Below are positions 18,047 through 25,559 of a stretch of DNA of 40,261 nt, in pieces. A model generated the notes under the pieces. It saw only the letters and a list, made by a program, of their open reading frames with translations, searched no databases and was not told the DNA's origin. Made by a program: the position numbers and the translations under genes. The stretch is from Candidatus Coprenecus merdigallinarum (lineage in GTDB: Bacteria; Bacteroidota; Bacteroidia; Bacteroidales; UBA932): assembly GCA_018712545.1 (NCBI GenBank), contig DVGV01000064.1, positions 1-40,261 of the forward strand, in the 5' to 3' direction. Numbering within the stretch: position 1 is the first letter of the stretch; each line of letters opens with the position of its first letter.

Positions 18047-18742
18047 ATGAAGAAAAAACTAGTTATCCTGGACCTTGACGGCACACTGCTGTACACCGTC
18101 CCCGACATCGCCGCGGCCACCAACCAGGCCCTTGCCGCCTGCGGTTACCCCGTCCACAGCGAGGAGGAGATAGCCTCCTACATCGGCAACGGCATCAACA
18201 AGCTCTTTGAACGCGCCCTGCCGGAAAATGCCCGCAGTCAGGATGAGGTCCTGCGCATCAGGAACCTGTTCCTGCCCTATTACAATGAACACTGCGCCGA
18301 TGCCACCCGCCCTTTCGACGGCATCCCGGAGCTTCTGGCCGGAATCTGCCGTCACGGTATCAAGGTCGCCGTGGCCTCGAACAAATACCACCCGGCGACC
18401 GTCAAGCTCATGCAGCATTTTTTTCCTGAAATACCTTTCTGCGCTGTATTCGGAGAGAGAGAAGGAGTGCCCCGCAAGCCGGAGCCGGTGATAGTATGGG
18501 ACATCCTCCGCGAGGCGGGGATACATTGCCCCGCTGTAGACGGTCCCGGACGGAATTTCCCCGACGAACGCCCGTCCGTCCTGTACATCGGAGACTCCGG
18601 TGTGGACATGCAGACCGCCGCCAACGCCGGCCTCGAAGCCGTTGCCGTCACTTGGGGCTGCCGCACCCGGGAGGAGCTTGCCACCTACTCCCCTGCCTAC
18701 ATCGTCGACCGGCCGGAACAGATAGCCGCTATCATTTTCTGA
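18047..18742 (+). CDS. HAD-superfamily phosphatase, phosphoglycolate-phosphatase-like
   Basis: A 231-residue cytoplasmic phosphatase. HAD motif I is DLDGTLL with the nucleophile Asp near residue 9; a helical cap follows (YPVHSEEEIASYIGNGINKLF). Motif II is in VAVASNKYH, the motif III lysine is in PRKPEP, and motif IV is YIGDSGVDMQTAANAGL. These fit the Gph/PGP subfamily, but substrates vary widely. The ATG at 18047 is chosen because it begins MKKKLVILDLDG and follows a -7 box; a longer open frame upstream is not conserved-looking. There is a short insert, VDGPGRNFPDERP, just before motif IV. The gene lies between the two lipoprotein genes and converges on the radical SAM gene with a 1-base gap. 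Confidence 0.9.
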   Translation: MKKKLVILDLDGTLLYTVPDIAAATNQALAACGYPVHSEEEIASYIGNGINKLFERALPENARSQDEVLRIRNLFLPYYNEHCADATRPFDGIPELLAGICRHGIKVAVASNKYHPATVKLMQHFFPEIPFCAVFGEREGVPRKPEPVIVWDILREAGIHCPAVDGPGRNFPDERPSVLYIGDSGVDMQTAANAGLEAVAVTWGCRTREELATYSPAYIVDRPEQIAAIIF

Positions 18743-18743
18743 T

Positions 18744-19820
18744 TTACTGAAGCATCCTGCATGTGCCCGGACGGAGAGAGCCGTCGGACTCACGCAGATG
18801 CATCGAGCCTCCGAGACAGTACCGGAAATACTTGCAGCGGCCGCATTCATCTCCGCGCTCCCGCATCCAGCTGCGGTCCCGGAATACCTGATAGCGGTTC
18901 TCCCATACATCGATGAAATCGTCTCCCCGGAAGATATTGCCCTGAGCATAATCGCTGCGGATGCTGGCGCAGGCCGCTATATCTCCGTTGGCGAGGATGG
19001 AAGAGCAGGAAAGGCCGGCGCTGCAGCTGAAAAAATTGTCCCGGACAAGCCCCTCGTAGCCTCCGAGGAAATTCTCGCAGCCGTAATTGAGATGGATACG
19101 TCCTTCTTTTCTGGTCTCCATGATAAATTCCATCAGCGAGTCGAACTGCTCCGGGGAGAGCTGCATCTCGGGGTCACCGGCAGCCCGGCCTGACGGAAAG
19201 ACCGTGAATATCCTCCAGCGTTTGAGGCCAAGGGATATAAGGAACTCCTTGAACTCGGGCAGCGATGCCAGATTGCGCCGGTTGGCACATGTGACGACAT
19301 CGAATATCACGTCATCCACTTCCGTGAACATCCGTACACCTTCCGTGGCCTTCCTGAAGCTGCCGGGGACACCGCGCATCCAGTCGTGGTCGGCCTCGAA
19401 CCCGTCCACGCTTATCGTCGCACTGTGGATGCCGGCCTTGAGCAGGGAATCGAAACGCCTGCGGTCCAGCAGCATACCGTTCGTGACAATACCCCACGGA
19501 AAGCCCATGTCGTAGATGGCCCTTCCGCACGAGGCTATGTCGGGACGCATCAACGGCTCCCCGCCTGTAACGATGACGAAAACTTTATGCGGATCGTATT
19601 TTTCGGATATGCGGCGCAGGACCCTGGCGAAATCCTCGAACGGCATGTCCTTTACCGAGGCCGTAGTGTGACAGTCACTGCCGCAGTGACGGCAGCGCAG
19701 GGAACATCTTAGAGTACATTCCCAGAACAGGTCGCGGAGAACGTGCTTCTCCGCCAACTCCCTGTGCAGCGGACGGGCCAGCTCCAGTGCCAGTTTCTGT
19801 CTGATGGACAAAGAACGCAT
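18744..19820 (-). CDS. Radical SAM/SPASM enzyme of the rSAM/lipoprotein system
   Basis: A 358-residue iron-sulfur enzyme. The SAM-binding [4Fe-4S] motif CxxxCxxC is Cys39, Cys43 and Cys46 (CSLRCRHC), with an extra Cys35 just before. The GGEP motif is in VTGGEPLMRPD. The C-terminal SPASM-type region has Cys266, 272, 284, 326, 329, 335 and 354, enough for auxiliary clusters, in the usual order seen in peptide- and protein-modifying enzymes. It starts 2 bases after the stop of the lipoprotein gene at 19823, a clear two-gene operon. I recall this pair as TIGR04133/TIGR04134, a Bacteroidetes system of unknown chemistry. Modification of the lipoprotein, or of something it contacts, is an inference; a cytoplasmic enzyme would have to act before export. 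Confidence 0.9.
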   Translation of the reverse strand: MRSLSIRQKLALELARPLHRELAEKHVLRDLFWECTLRCSLRCRHCGSDCHTTASVKDMPFEDFARVLRRISEKYDPHKVFVIVTGGEPLMRPDIASCGRAIYDMGFPWGIVTNGMLLDRRRFDSLLKAGIHSATISVDGFEADHDWMRGVPGSFRKATEGVRMFTEVDDVIFDVVTCANRRNLASLPEFKEFLISLGLKRWRIFTVFPSGRAAGDPEMQLSPEQFDSLMEFIMETRKEGRIHLNYGCENFLGGYEGLVRDNFFSCSAGLSCSSILANGDIAACASIRSDYAQGNIFRGDDFIDVWENRYQVFRDRSWMRERGDECGRCKYFRYCLGGSMHLRESDGSLRPGTCRMLQ

Positions 19821-19822
19821 GA

Positions 19823-20263
19823 TTACTCTCCGTCGCCTGTTTTATGATAAAGAGTCACCTCCACTTCTTCCGGCACGGCATAGTCGCCCTCATCCCAGCC
19901 GTCGCCTTCCTCTGTCATTTCGGCCTGAACGGTGACGGTCTGCTCATCAAAGAGACCGCCTCCGGCCTCTCCGTCTATGTCCGTAAACTGAATGTCAAAA
20001 GTATTGTCATTGTACGGAAATGTGCCGTGAATGACGTGAAAGCGGCCTTCGGCATCCGTGACGGCCACGGAATCCATATAACGGTCCTGCGACTCGCCCA
20101 TACTTACCCTGATGCCCTGTATAGGAGTGCCTTCCGCATCCGACACCCTTCCCTTGACTTCATACTCCGCGTATGGTGTCCCGTATTCCTCTGTTGTGCT
20201 GTGACAGGCAACGACGGACTTAAATCCAAGGCAGATAAGCAGAAACTTGATAATCTTTCCCAT
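19823..20263 (-). CDS. Putative lipoprotein of the rSAM/lipoprotein system (copy 2)
   Basis: A 146-residue lipoprotein encoded immediately before the radical SAM enzyme. The ATG at 20263 is chosen because it gives MGKIIKFLLICLGF and lipobox VVAC (Cys20); the frame upstream of it is arginine-rich and not signal-like. The mature part has a carboxypeptidase-regulatory-like fold (YEVKGRVSDAEGTPIQGIRV), the segment FTDIDGEAGGGLF and the C-terminal WDEGDYAVPEEVEVTL also found in the copy at 17515-17964. A good promoter lies upstream (20300-20330). The shared C-terminal motif is the best candidate for recognition or modification by the enzyme; this is inference. No function is known to me. Confidence 0.87.
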   Translation of the reverse strand: MGKIIKFLLICLGFKSVVACHSTTEEYGTPYAEYEVKGRVSDAEGTPIQGIRVSMGESQDRYMDSVAVTDAEGRFHVIHGTFPYNDNTFDIQFTDIDGEAGGGLFDEQTVTVQAEMTEEGDGWDEGDYAVPEEVEVTLYHKTGDGE

Positions 20264-20299
20264 AACTGTAACTGTTCGTATTTTAAAAGTCTTCATGCG

Positions 20300-20330
20300 C
20301 AAGGTAGGCATAAAAACGTGCCAATCCAAA
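20300..20330 (-). promoter_or_regulatory. Promoter of the lipoprotein/radical SAM operon
   Basis: On the minus strand TTTG (20330-20327), exactly 20 bases, then TACCTTG (20306-20300). This matches the -33/-7 pattern with one deviation in the -7 box. It lies 36 bases before the chosen lipoprotein start and supports that start. Confidence 0.5.
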
Positions 20331-20348
20331 CATTTCCCGACAATTCGG

Positions 20349-20507
20349 TTATTTTCTGCGGGCAGTCTCTGCCTTTTCTTCATATTCAGAAATAAGCGGC
20401 TCGAACTCCGGCAGGTCCCGCAGCGGATCCATGTCGTCGCCGTTCTCAATATGCCGGAAGTTCCTGCAACCCTTCTCAAAAGCGGTTCTCAGCGCATTGA
20501 CGGCATC
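20349..20507 (-). pseudogene. Remnant: C-terminal end of a TPR-type protein
   Basis: On the minus strand 52 codons read as a plausible protein tail (ALRTAFEKGCRNFRHIENG, then DPLRDLPEFEPLISEYEEK) ending in a normal stop at 20349-20351. An in-frame stop (20508-20510) lies directly before it and there is no usable start for most of its length. The pattern of a helix with EKG-x-R-x-F, then DPLR-x-LPEF-x-PLI-x-EYE, resembles the C-terminus of Bacteroidetes TPR proteins. I read it as the surviving 3' end of a lost gene. A coding role cannot be excluded but is unlikely. Confidence 0.5.
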
Positions 20508-20520
20508 TTAAATGAATAAC

Positions 20521-20540
20521 CGGCCGGGAATAATCCCGGT
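20521..20540. terminator. Possible terminator hairpin
   Basis: CCGGGA (20524-20529), a 4-base loop and TCCCGG (20534-20539), with extra partly pairing GGCC/GGCC bases outside. It lies downstream of the minus-strand gene ending at 20617. A strong T-run is lacking, so termination is uncertain. The remaining bases between 20541 and 20616 show nothing clear. Confidence 0.35.
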
Positions 20541-20616
20541 CGGCCGGCATGCATGTCTCCGCAGGTCAAACCGGATACCATACACCCTATCGTTTTTCAT
20601 AGTACTTGTTTGTACC

Positions 20617-21225
20617 TCACTCAATACATAGCCAGTTGGTCTGCTTATCACGGTTGTACCGGAATATCCGGGAGAACTTCCTCTTTCCGTACCAGCCGTA
20701 TCCGTAGTCCCCCATGTCTAGATTCACGGCATTGCTGCAGTGCTTGTGGATAGATTCTGAAAACTGATTGAGGGTCATAGGAATCCTGGACTGAAAAACA
20801 TAGAGCTGTCCGTCTACTGCCCCGAGAGCACGCCGGAAAGCTTTGCGAGGGTCATCGTGGGTGCGGACTCTACCGTTCTTGACGAGCACCGTCTGCTGAA
20901 ACCCATAATCCGAATGCCATTTACCGGAGATTACCAGCCCTTTGACCGGATGAAGCGATATGCGCTCCTTGCGCACAGGCGTACCGTATGTTTTCCCGTC
21001 TATCCTGTATTCACCCTCTATCGTTCCGTCCTCTCCGGTATATGCTGCCGGTATCAGCAGGCGGGCTTCCGGATTGTACTTATCGGTAAAATGAACCTCA
21101 CCGATCTCTATCGGAATGACCTCAGGTTCCTTGCACACCAGCACGAATCTTACGGCAAGCACGGCACAGACCAATCCTGCCAATCCGGCAATTGCTTTGA
21201 AAAAGAATTTAAAAGCCTTACTCAT
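20617..21225 (-). CDS. Membrane-anchored protein, possibly phosphodiester-glycosidase-like
   Basis: A 202-residue protein with one N-terminal membrane segment (AIAGLAGLVCAVLAVRFVLV) and an exported body. The C-terminal half, with VKNGRVRTHDDPRKAFRRALG, a VDGQLYVFQ strand, MTLNQFSESIHKHC and NAVNLDMGDYGYGWYG, is reminiscent of NAGPA/phosphodiester glycosidase domains. There a similar pattern of regular strands ends in NALNLDGG. The similarity is weak and from memory, so the function is tentative. It forms a two-gene operon with the small membrane protein whose stop is 4 bases upstream of its start. No other known domain was recognised. Confidence 0.75.
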   Translation of the reverse strand: MSKAFKFFFKAIAGLAGLVCAVLAVRFVLVCKEPEVIPIEIGEVHFTDKYNPEARLLIPAAYTGEDGTIEGEYRIDGKTYGTPVRKERISLHPVKGLVISGKWHSDYGFQQTVLVKNGRVRTHDDPRKAFRRALGAVDGQLYVFQSRIPMTLNQFSESIHKHCSNAVNLDMGDYGYGWYGKRKFSRIFRYNRDKQTNWLCIE

Positions 21226-21229
21226 AATA

Positions 21230-21436
21230 CTAACCGAACAGCCAGCCGAACAATTTTACTACCAGGAATATTCCCAACCCGAATAGGAATATCCGAAGAA
21301 TCACATAGCCGCATCCCATCGCTCCGGCCACCGCACCTGCTGCCGCGTTCTCACCTCTTTCCCCGTCCTTCGAGGAAAAATAACCTATTGCACCCATTAC
21401 TACAGCGGCGATAACAATTACAATCAACCAAGTCAT
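21230..21436 (-). CDS. Small two-helix membrane protein, unknown function
   Basis: A 68-residue protein with an N-terminal membrane helix (LIVIVIAAVVMGAIGYF), a short charged loop (SSKDGERGEN) and a glycine/alanine-rich second hydrophobic region ending VVKLFGWLFG. It is encoded just before the possible phosphodiester-glycosidase-like protein with a 4-base gap, so both are probably translated from one transcript. I do not recognise the family. The start ATG at 21436 is the only sensible one. No -7 box was recognised upstream. Confidence 0.65.
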   Translation of the reverse strand: MTWLIVIVIAAVVMGAIGYFSSKDGERGENAAAGAVAGAMGCGYVILRIFLFGLGIFLVVKLFGWLFG

Positions 21437-21554
21437 ATATCTTATCTACCTGTTCATTAAATGTTTTACAACATCTTTACTTGTTTATACCTTTTTCCGC
21501 CAGAGGTAAACTTACGATGTCCGTTTATTTTCAGACAAGCGGCGCAGGTTCACT

Positions 21555-21990
21555 CAGAGGGCCTCTGTCGATTGCGCACCTTCGGAAGGTGAGGCAAAAA
21601 CGCGGGAAAACCACACACCTTCGGAAGGTGGGAAGAGGCAGCCGGAAACGAAAACGCGAGCACAGATGCTACAGAGGGCCCTGGGACGGTTGCCCACCTT
21701 CGGAAGGTGAGCAGAAAATGCGGGAAATCTGCACACCTTCGGAAGGTGGGAAGAGGCAGCCGGAAACGGAAACGCGGGCACAGGCGCTACAGAGGGCCTC
21801 TGGTGATTGCGTACCTTCGGAAGGTGAGCAGGAAACACGGGAAAACCACACACCTTCGGAAGGTGGGAAGAGGCTGCCGGAAACGAAAACGCGGGCACAG
21901 GCGCTACAAAGGGCCTCTGTCGATTGCGCACCTTCGGAAGGTGAGCAGAAAACACGGGAAAACCACACACCTCCGGAAGGTGGGAAGGTG
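21555..21990. repeat. Array of about 3.7 palindrome-rich 117-bp units
   Basis: Units begin at 21555, 21672, 21790 and 21907 (spacing 117, 118, 117); the last is shortened. Each unit has an imperfect palindrome CAGAGGGCCTCTG and two copies of CACCTTCGGAAGGTG (7-base arms about one central G). The latter start at 21577, 21616, 21695, 21734, 21812 (first base T), 21851, 21929 and 21968 (one base changed), alternately 39 and 78-79 bases apart. Between them are near-identical spacers such as GAAGAGGCAGCCGG. The array fills the gap between divergent genes, so it is not a simple terminator. It is open in several frames only because 117 is a multiple of 3. Bases 21437-21554 show nothing clear beyond AT-rich sequence. 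Confidence 0.9.
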
Positions 21991-22038
21991 ACGCGGGAAT
22001 ATTGAATTGAGCGGTGACATTCACTATCACAAAATCAT

Positions 22039-22047
22039 TACTTTTGC
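22039..22047 (+). promoter_or_regulatory. Promoter -7 box for the propeller-type lipoprotein gene
   Basis: TACTTTTGC matches TAnnTTTGC and lies 35 bases before the ATG at 22083, just downstream of the repeat array. Confidence 0.5.
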
Positions 22048-22082
22048 ATATTATTATTTTTGACAACCAACATTTATCATCT

Positions 22083-23261
22083 ATGAAAAAGAACAACTAT
22101 ACTCTTGGAACTGCCGCCGCACTGCTCATCGCCGCAACAGCACTGCTCGGCGGATGCACCGGACAAAATAGCCGGAGCGGCACTGAGGTCATCGACCTGT
22201 ACAGATATGAGGACGGAGGGGCGCTGACGGATGCCGTGCTGGACAGTCTCGCGACAGAGACCAGGGTCATCGGGCTCGTGGCGGACGGCGACCTGACCAT
22301 ACCGGCCAATCCCATAAAGGTCAAGTTTGCAGGCGATGTCACGGGCAGCGACGATCCGGCACGGAATACAGGCGAAGGCGAAGGCAATGGTGAAGGCATA
22401 ACCGAAGGCCGGATCTACGTTCTGGACAATCCCGGAATACGCACATTCCAGATGCTGGCGTTCGACAGCGACGGAAAGCTGATAAAGAAAATCGGCGGGC
22501 CGGGACGCGGACCGGGGGAGTATTTTGTACTCACGGACTTTGCGGTGGCCCCGGATGGAAGTCTGTGGATCAATGACGCCGGCATGGACAACATGCTCCA
22601 CTACAGCAGCAGCCTCGAATACATCGACACCTATCCGATGCCGTACGACATAGACAACATGGAGTTTCTCGAAAACGGCGAGGTGCTGGTCAATGTCTCC
22701 CAATGGGACTCCACTCAGATAGAAATCGCCATGACCGACACCATGTTCCGCCATGACGGCCGCAGGGAACTGCTCCGCTACAGCCACAGCCCGCGGGCCG
22801 GCTACGTCTACGCATTCGGGGACGGGTCCCTGATCAGGACTCAGGACGGATATCTGCACTGCCATCCCATCGATCCGGACATCTATCTGATAGACGACGG
22901 CACAGGAGAGATTCTCCGCCACTACCGCGTGGATTTCGGTCCGGATGCACTCACTCACAATGATATAAGCAGCCTTGGAGACAATGATGAACGCTATATC
23001 GAAATCCTGTGCAGCAGCTCCTATCTGTACAAGATATTCACTGTCACAGACCGCTACATCCTCGGACAGGCTATGAGAAAAGGGGAATACCCGTATTTTC
23101 TGGCCGATCTGGACACTGAGACTGTCTACTGGAGCAGTTCCGACAGTTCAGAGGAGGGCATGAGCGGCATCCTCGACTACCGGGACGGCTGGCTGATCTC
23201 TACCTTCCTTCCGGATGAGCCGGACGCCCATTACAGACTGATCCTGCGGAAGTTTCAATAA
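22083..23261 (+). CDS. Lipoprotein with predicted six-bladed beta-propeller (BF3164-like)
   Basis: A 392-residue lipoprotein. The ATG at 22083 is used because it begins MKKNNYTLGTAAALLI and leads to lipobox LGGC. The mature chain has the repeated strand pattern of NHL/6-bladed propellers: FQMLAFDSDGKLIKKIGG, RGPGEYFVLTDFAVAPDGSL and later DPDIYLIDDGTGEILRHY. Proteins of this kind (the BF3164/TolB-like lipoprotein group of Bacteroidetes) are surface or periplasmic and mostly uncharacterised. A short low-complexity insert, GEGEGNGEG, occurs near residue 100. The stop overlaps the convergent GH3 gene end by 7 bases. No partner gene is evident. Confidence 0.8.
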   Translation: MKKNNYTLGTAAALLIAATALLGGCTGQNSRSGTEVIDLYRYEDGGALTDAVLDSLATETRVIGLVADGDLTIPANPIKVKFAGDVTGSDDPARNTGEGEGNGEGITEGRIYVLDNPGIRTFQMLAFDSDGKLIKKIGGPGRGPGEYFVLTDFAVAPDGSLWINDAGMDNMLHYSSSLEYIDTYPMPYDIDNMEFLENGEVLVNVSQWDSTQIEIAMTDTMFRHDGRRELLRYSHSPRAGYVYAFGDGSLIRTQDGYLHCHPIDPDIYLIDDGTGEILRHYRVDFGPDALTHNDISSLGDNDERYIEILCSSSYLYKIFTVTDRYILGQAMRKGEYPYFLADLDTETVYWSSSDSSEEGMSGILDYRDGWLISTFLPDEPDAHYRLILRKFQ

Positions 23262-25441
23262 ACCTGCAGACGCACCTTCCGGTCCTTGACCATGATGTAG
23301 TAATCCCCGGGCTCCAGGAAGCGGTTGCCGTCACTGTCAACGAAACTCAGGTCCCGCGCCGGGTCGATCCCGAAGCGGAAGACGCGGGTCTCTCCCGCCG
23401 GTATCACCTGCTTCTCGAAATGCTTCAGCTCGCGGAGCGGACGGGTAATCCGGCATGCGGGGTCGGAAATGAACCAGTGCACGGTCTCGGCTCCGTCCCG
23501 CTCTCCGGTATTGGTCACGGATATCTCGGCGGTCAGGGTCTCTCCCCCGGTTACCGACTCGCAGGAAAGTTTCAGGTCCCCATATTCGAAAGACGTATAG
23601 CTCAGACCGTGTCCGAACTCATACAGGGGCGTAGACGGAATGTCCTGATACAGTCCCTGCCGGGGACGCGAGCTCTGACGCCGGTTGTAATACACCGGTA
23701 TCTGCCCGGTAGTGCGCGGGAAAGTGACGCTCAGCTTACCCGAAGGGTTGACCCTTCCGGACAATACCCCGGCCACAGGACGTCCCCCCGGCACACCCGG
23801 CTGCCACATCTCCACGATGGCGTCGCAAAGAGGCTCCACCCGCTGCAGCGCCAAAGGCCGTCCGCTCGACAGCACCAGCACCATCGGCTTCCCGGCCTTC
23901 TGCATTTCCACGATAAATTCCTCCTGAATCTCCGGCAGTTCAATGGATGAGCGCGATCCGTTCTCCCCGCTCCATCCGCGCCGCTCGCCCATGAAGAGCA
24001 CCACCACATCCGCCTCCCGGGCCGTCTCAAGGGCGGAGGCGAAGCCGCTCCGGTCATCCCCGTCGAAGGGACAGCCCGCGTGAAAAATCACCTGCGACGT
24101 CCCCCCGAATTCCTCTGTCAGGGCATCCCGCACGGGATACACCTCCTCTCCCCGTCCGTGCCCGCTCCAGCTGCCCAGAAGCTCTCCCGGCGCATCCACT
24201 ATCGGCCCGAGCACCGCTATCGTGCGCTGTCCCTGAAGGGGAAGGAGGCCTCCCTCATTTTTCAGCAGGACAATGCTCTCCTCGGCCAGACGCTCCGCCA
24301 GCTCCCGGCTCTGCGGCAGAAGCAGGCGCTGATCAGCCGGAACCTCCTCGGTATAAGGCCGCTCGAAGAGTCCAAGATGGAACTTGAGGGTCAGAACGCG
24401 CCGCACGGCATCGTCTATCCGCTCTTCGGAGACCGCCCCCTCGCGGACGAGCGAATCCAGATAATTGTCATAGCAATGTCCCACCATGTCCATGTCCAGA
24501 CCGGCATTCACGGCAAGACGGGCCGCCTCCTTGCGGTCAGCGGCGGCTCCCTGCGGTATCAGCTGAGGCACCGCCGCCCAGTCCGAGACCACGAACCCTT
24601 CGAAACCCCATTGTCCCTTCAGGACCTTGCTCAGGGTGTAGGCGTTGCAGGTCGCCGGAGTGCCGCTGATGTCATTGAACGAACTCATCACCGTAGCCGC
24701 TCCGGCCCGGACCCCGGCCTCGTACGGCGGCAGGTAGGTGTCCCAGAGGGTCTGGCGGGATATCTCGGTGTAGACATAGTCCCGGCCGGCCTCGGAAGCG
24801 CCGTAGCCGACATAGTGTTTCAGGCAGGCCGCCACCTGGGTACTGCTGCTCAGGTCGGAGCCCTGATAGCCCTCGACGGAGGCCGTGCAGAAAGCCGCGT
24901 TGGTATAGGGATCCTCGCCGTAGCCCTCGGATATCCGGCCCCAGCGGCCGTCCCGGGCCACGTCTATCATGGGCGAGAAGGTCCAGTCCACACCCGAGCG
25001 GCGGGCCTCGGCGGCAGCCATGTCACAGGCCTCCCGGACCAAATCCGTGTTCCAGGAGCAGGCCTGGGCCAGCGATATCGGATAGACTGTGCGGAAACCG
25101 TGGATCACGTCGTACCCGAAGAGTATCGGGATACCGAGACGGGTCTGTTCCATCGCCCGCCGCTGCATTCCGTTGCGCAGTTCAGGGTTCTCCTCGTAAT
25201 AGATTAAGGAGCCGATGCCGGCCGGAATCCGGGCCGTAACCTCCTCGATATTGTTCGCGTTGTCGCTGGCTCCCAGCGTATACTGGTTGAGCTGGAGTAT
25301 CTTCTCCTCCAGGGTCATGCGTTCCAGCAGGTCCTCTACGCGCTCCTCCACCGGAAGCGAGGCGTTCTTGTAGCGGGGTTGTCCGCAGAGCGGCCAGGAC
25401 ATCAGGCCGCAGCACAGCATCAGACAGGCAAGTGTTTTCAT
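23255..25441 (-). CDS. bglX: GH3 beta-glucosidase (BglX type)
   Basis: Exported glycoside hydrolase of 728 residues. A signal peptide is followed by the GH3 N-terminal TIM barrel (about 30-370) with ILFGYDVIHGFRTVYP, GRWGRISEGYGEDPY and the nucleophile Asp287 in GFVVSDWAAV. The GH3 C-terminal domain has an acid/base-type glutamate in GWSGENGSRSSIELP and is followed by a fibronectin-III-like domain (GHGLSYTSFEYGDL to the end). These features match periplasmic BglX-type beta-glucosidases that release glucose from beta-linked oligosaccharides; other beta-glycosidic substrates are possible. It is transcribed alone, divergent from gpmI with its own -7 box, and tail-to-tail with the propeller lipoprotein. 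Confidence 0.94.
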   Translation of the reverse strand: MKTLACLMLCCGLMSWPLCGQPRYKNASLPVEERVEDLLERMTLEEKILQLNQYTLGASDNANNIEEVTARIPAGIGSLIYYEENPELRNGMQRRAMEQTRLGIPILFGYDVIHGFRTVYPISLAQACSWNTDLVREACDMAAAEARRSGVDWTFSPMIDVARDGRWGRISEGYGEDPYTNAAFCTASVEGYQGSDLSSSTQVAACLKHYVGYGASEAGRDYVYTEISRQTLWDTYLPPYEAGVRAGAATVMSSFNDISGTPATCNAYTLSKVLKGQWGFEGFVVSDWAAVPQLIPQGAAADRKEAARLAVNAGLDMDMVGHCYDNYLDSLVREGAVSEERIDDAVRRVLTLKFHLGLFERPYTEEVPADQRLLLPQSRELAERLAEESIVLLKNEGGLLPLQGQRTIAVLGPIVDAPGELLGSWSGHGRGEEVYPVRDALTEEFGGTSQVIFHAGCPFDGDDRSGFASALETAREADVVVLFMGERRGWSGENGSRSSIELPEIQEEFIVEMQKAGKPMVLVLSSGRPLALQRVEPLCDAIVEMWQPGVPGGRPVAGVLSGRVNPSGKLSVTFPRTTGQIPVYYNRRQSSRPRQGLYQDIPSTPLYEFGHGLSYTSFEYGDLKLSCESVTGGETLTAEISVTNTGERDGAETVHWFISDPACRITRPLRELKHFEKQVIPAGETRVFRFGIDPARDLSFVDSDGNRFLEPGDYYIMVKDRKVRLQVY

Positions 25442-25461
25442 ATCCAGTAAGTTTTATCTGT

Positions 25462-25470
25462 GCAAATTTA
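25462..25470 (-). promoter_or_regulatory. Promoter -7 box for the GH3 gene
   Basis: On the minus strand TAAATTTGC, 20 bases before the GH3 ATG; a perfect -7 box. No -33 box was seen. Confidence 0.55.
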
Positions 25471-25507
25471 ACCAAAAATGATTATCCGTGTATTTCCGAT
25501 TTTTTCA

Positions 25508-25516
25508 TACTTTTGC
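25508..25516 (+). promoter_or_regulatory. Promoter -7 box for gpmI
   Basis: TACTTTTGC, a perfect TAnnTTTGC box, 43 bases before the gpmI ATG, giving a leader of roughly 35-40 bases. Confidence 0.55.
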
Positions 25517-25559
25517 GCCCGAAAACAGATAGAAAGTATTAAGAAAAGGAATCAGGATT

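Noticed and set aside
18744-20263. RiPP (thioether peptide) biosynthetic cluster
   Set aside because: No small Cys-rich precursor, peptidase or peptide exporter is near; the partner is a lipoprotein without spare cysteines.
20264-20479. A longer N-terminus for the second lipoprotein
   Set aside because: It would bury the signal peptide and lipobox behind 72 arginine-rich residues and overlaps the promoter and the gene remnant.
21555-21990. CRISPR array
   Set aside because: Spacers between the palindromes are themselves repeated from unit to unit, distances alternate 39/78, and no cas genes are near.
21481-22096. Repetitive proteins on both strands over the 21.5-kb array
   Set aside because: Open only because the repeat period is a multiple of three; residues are translated palindromes with no signal peptide or domain.
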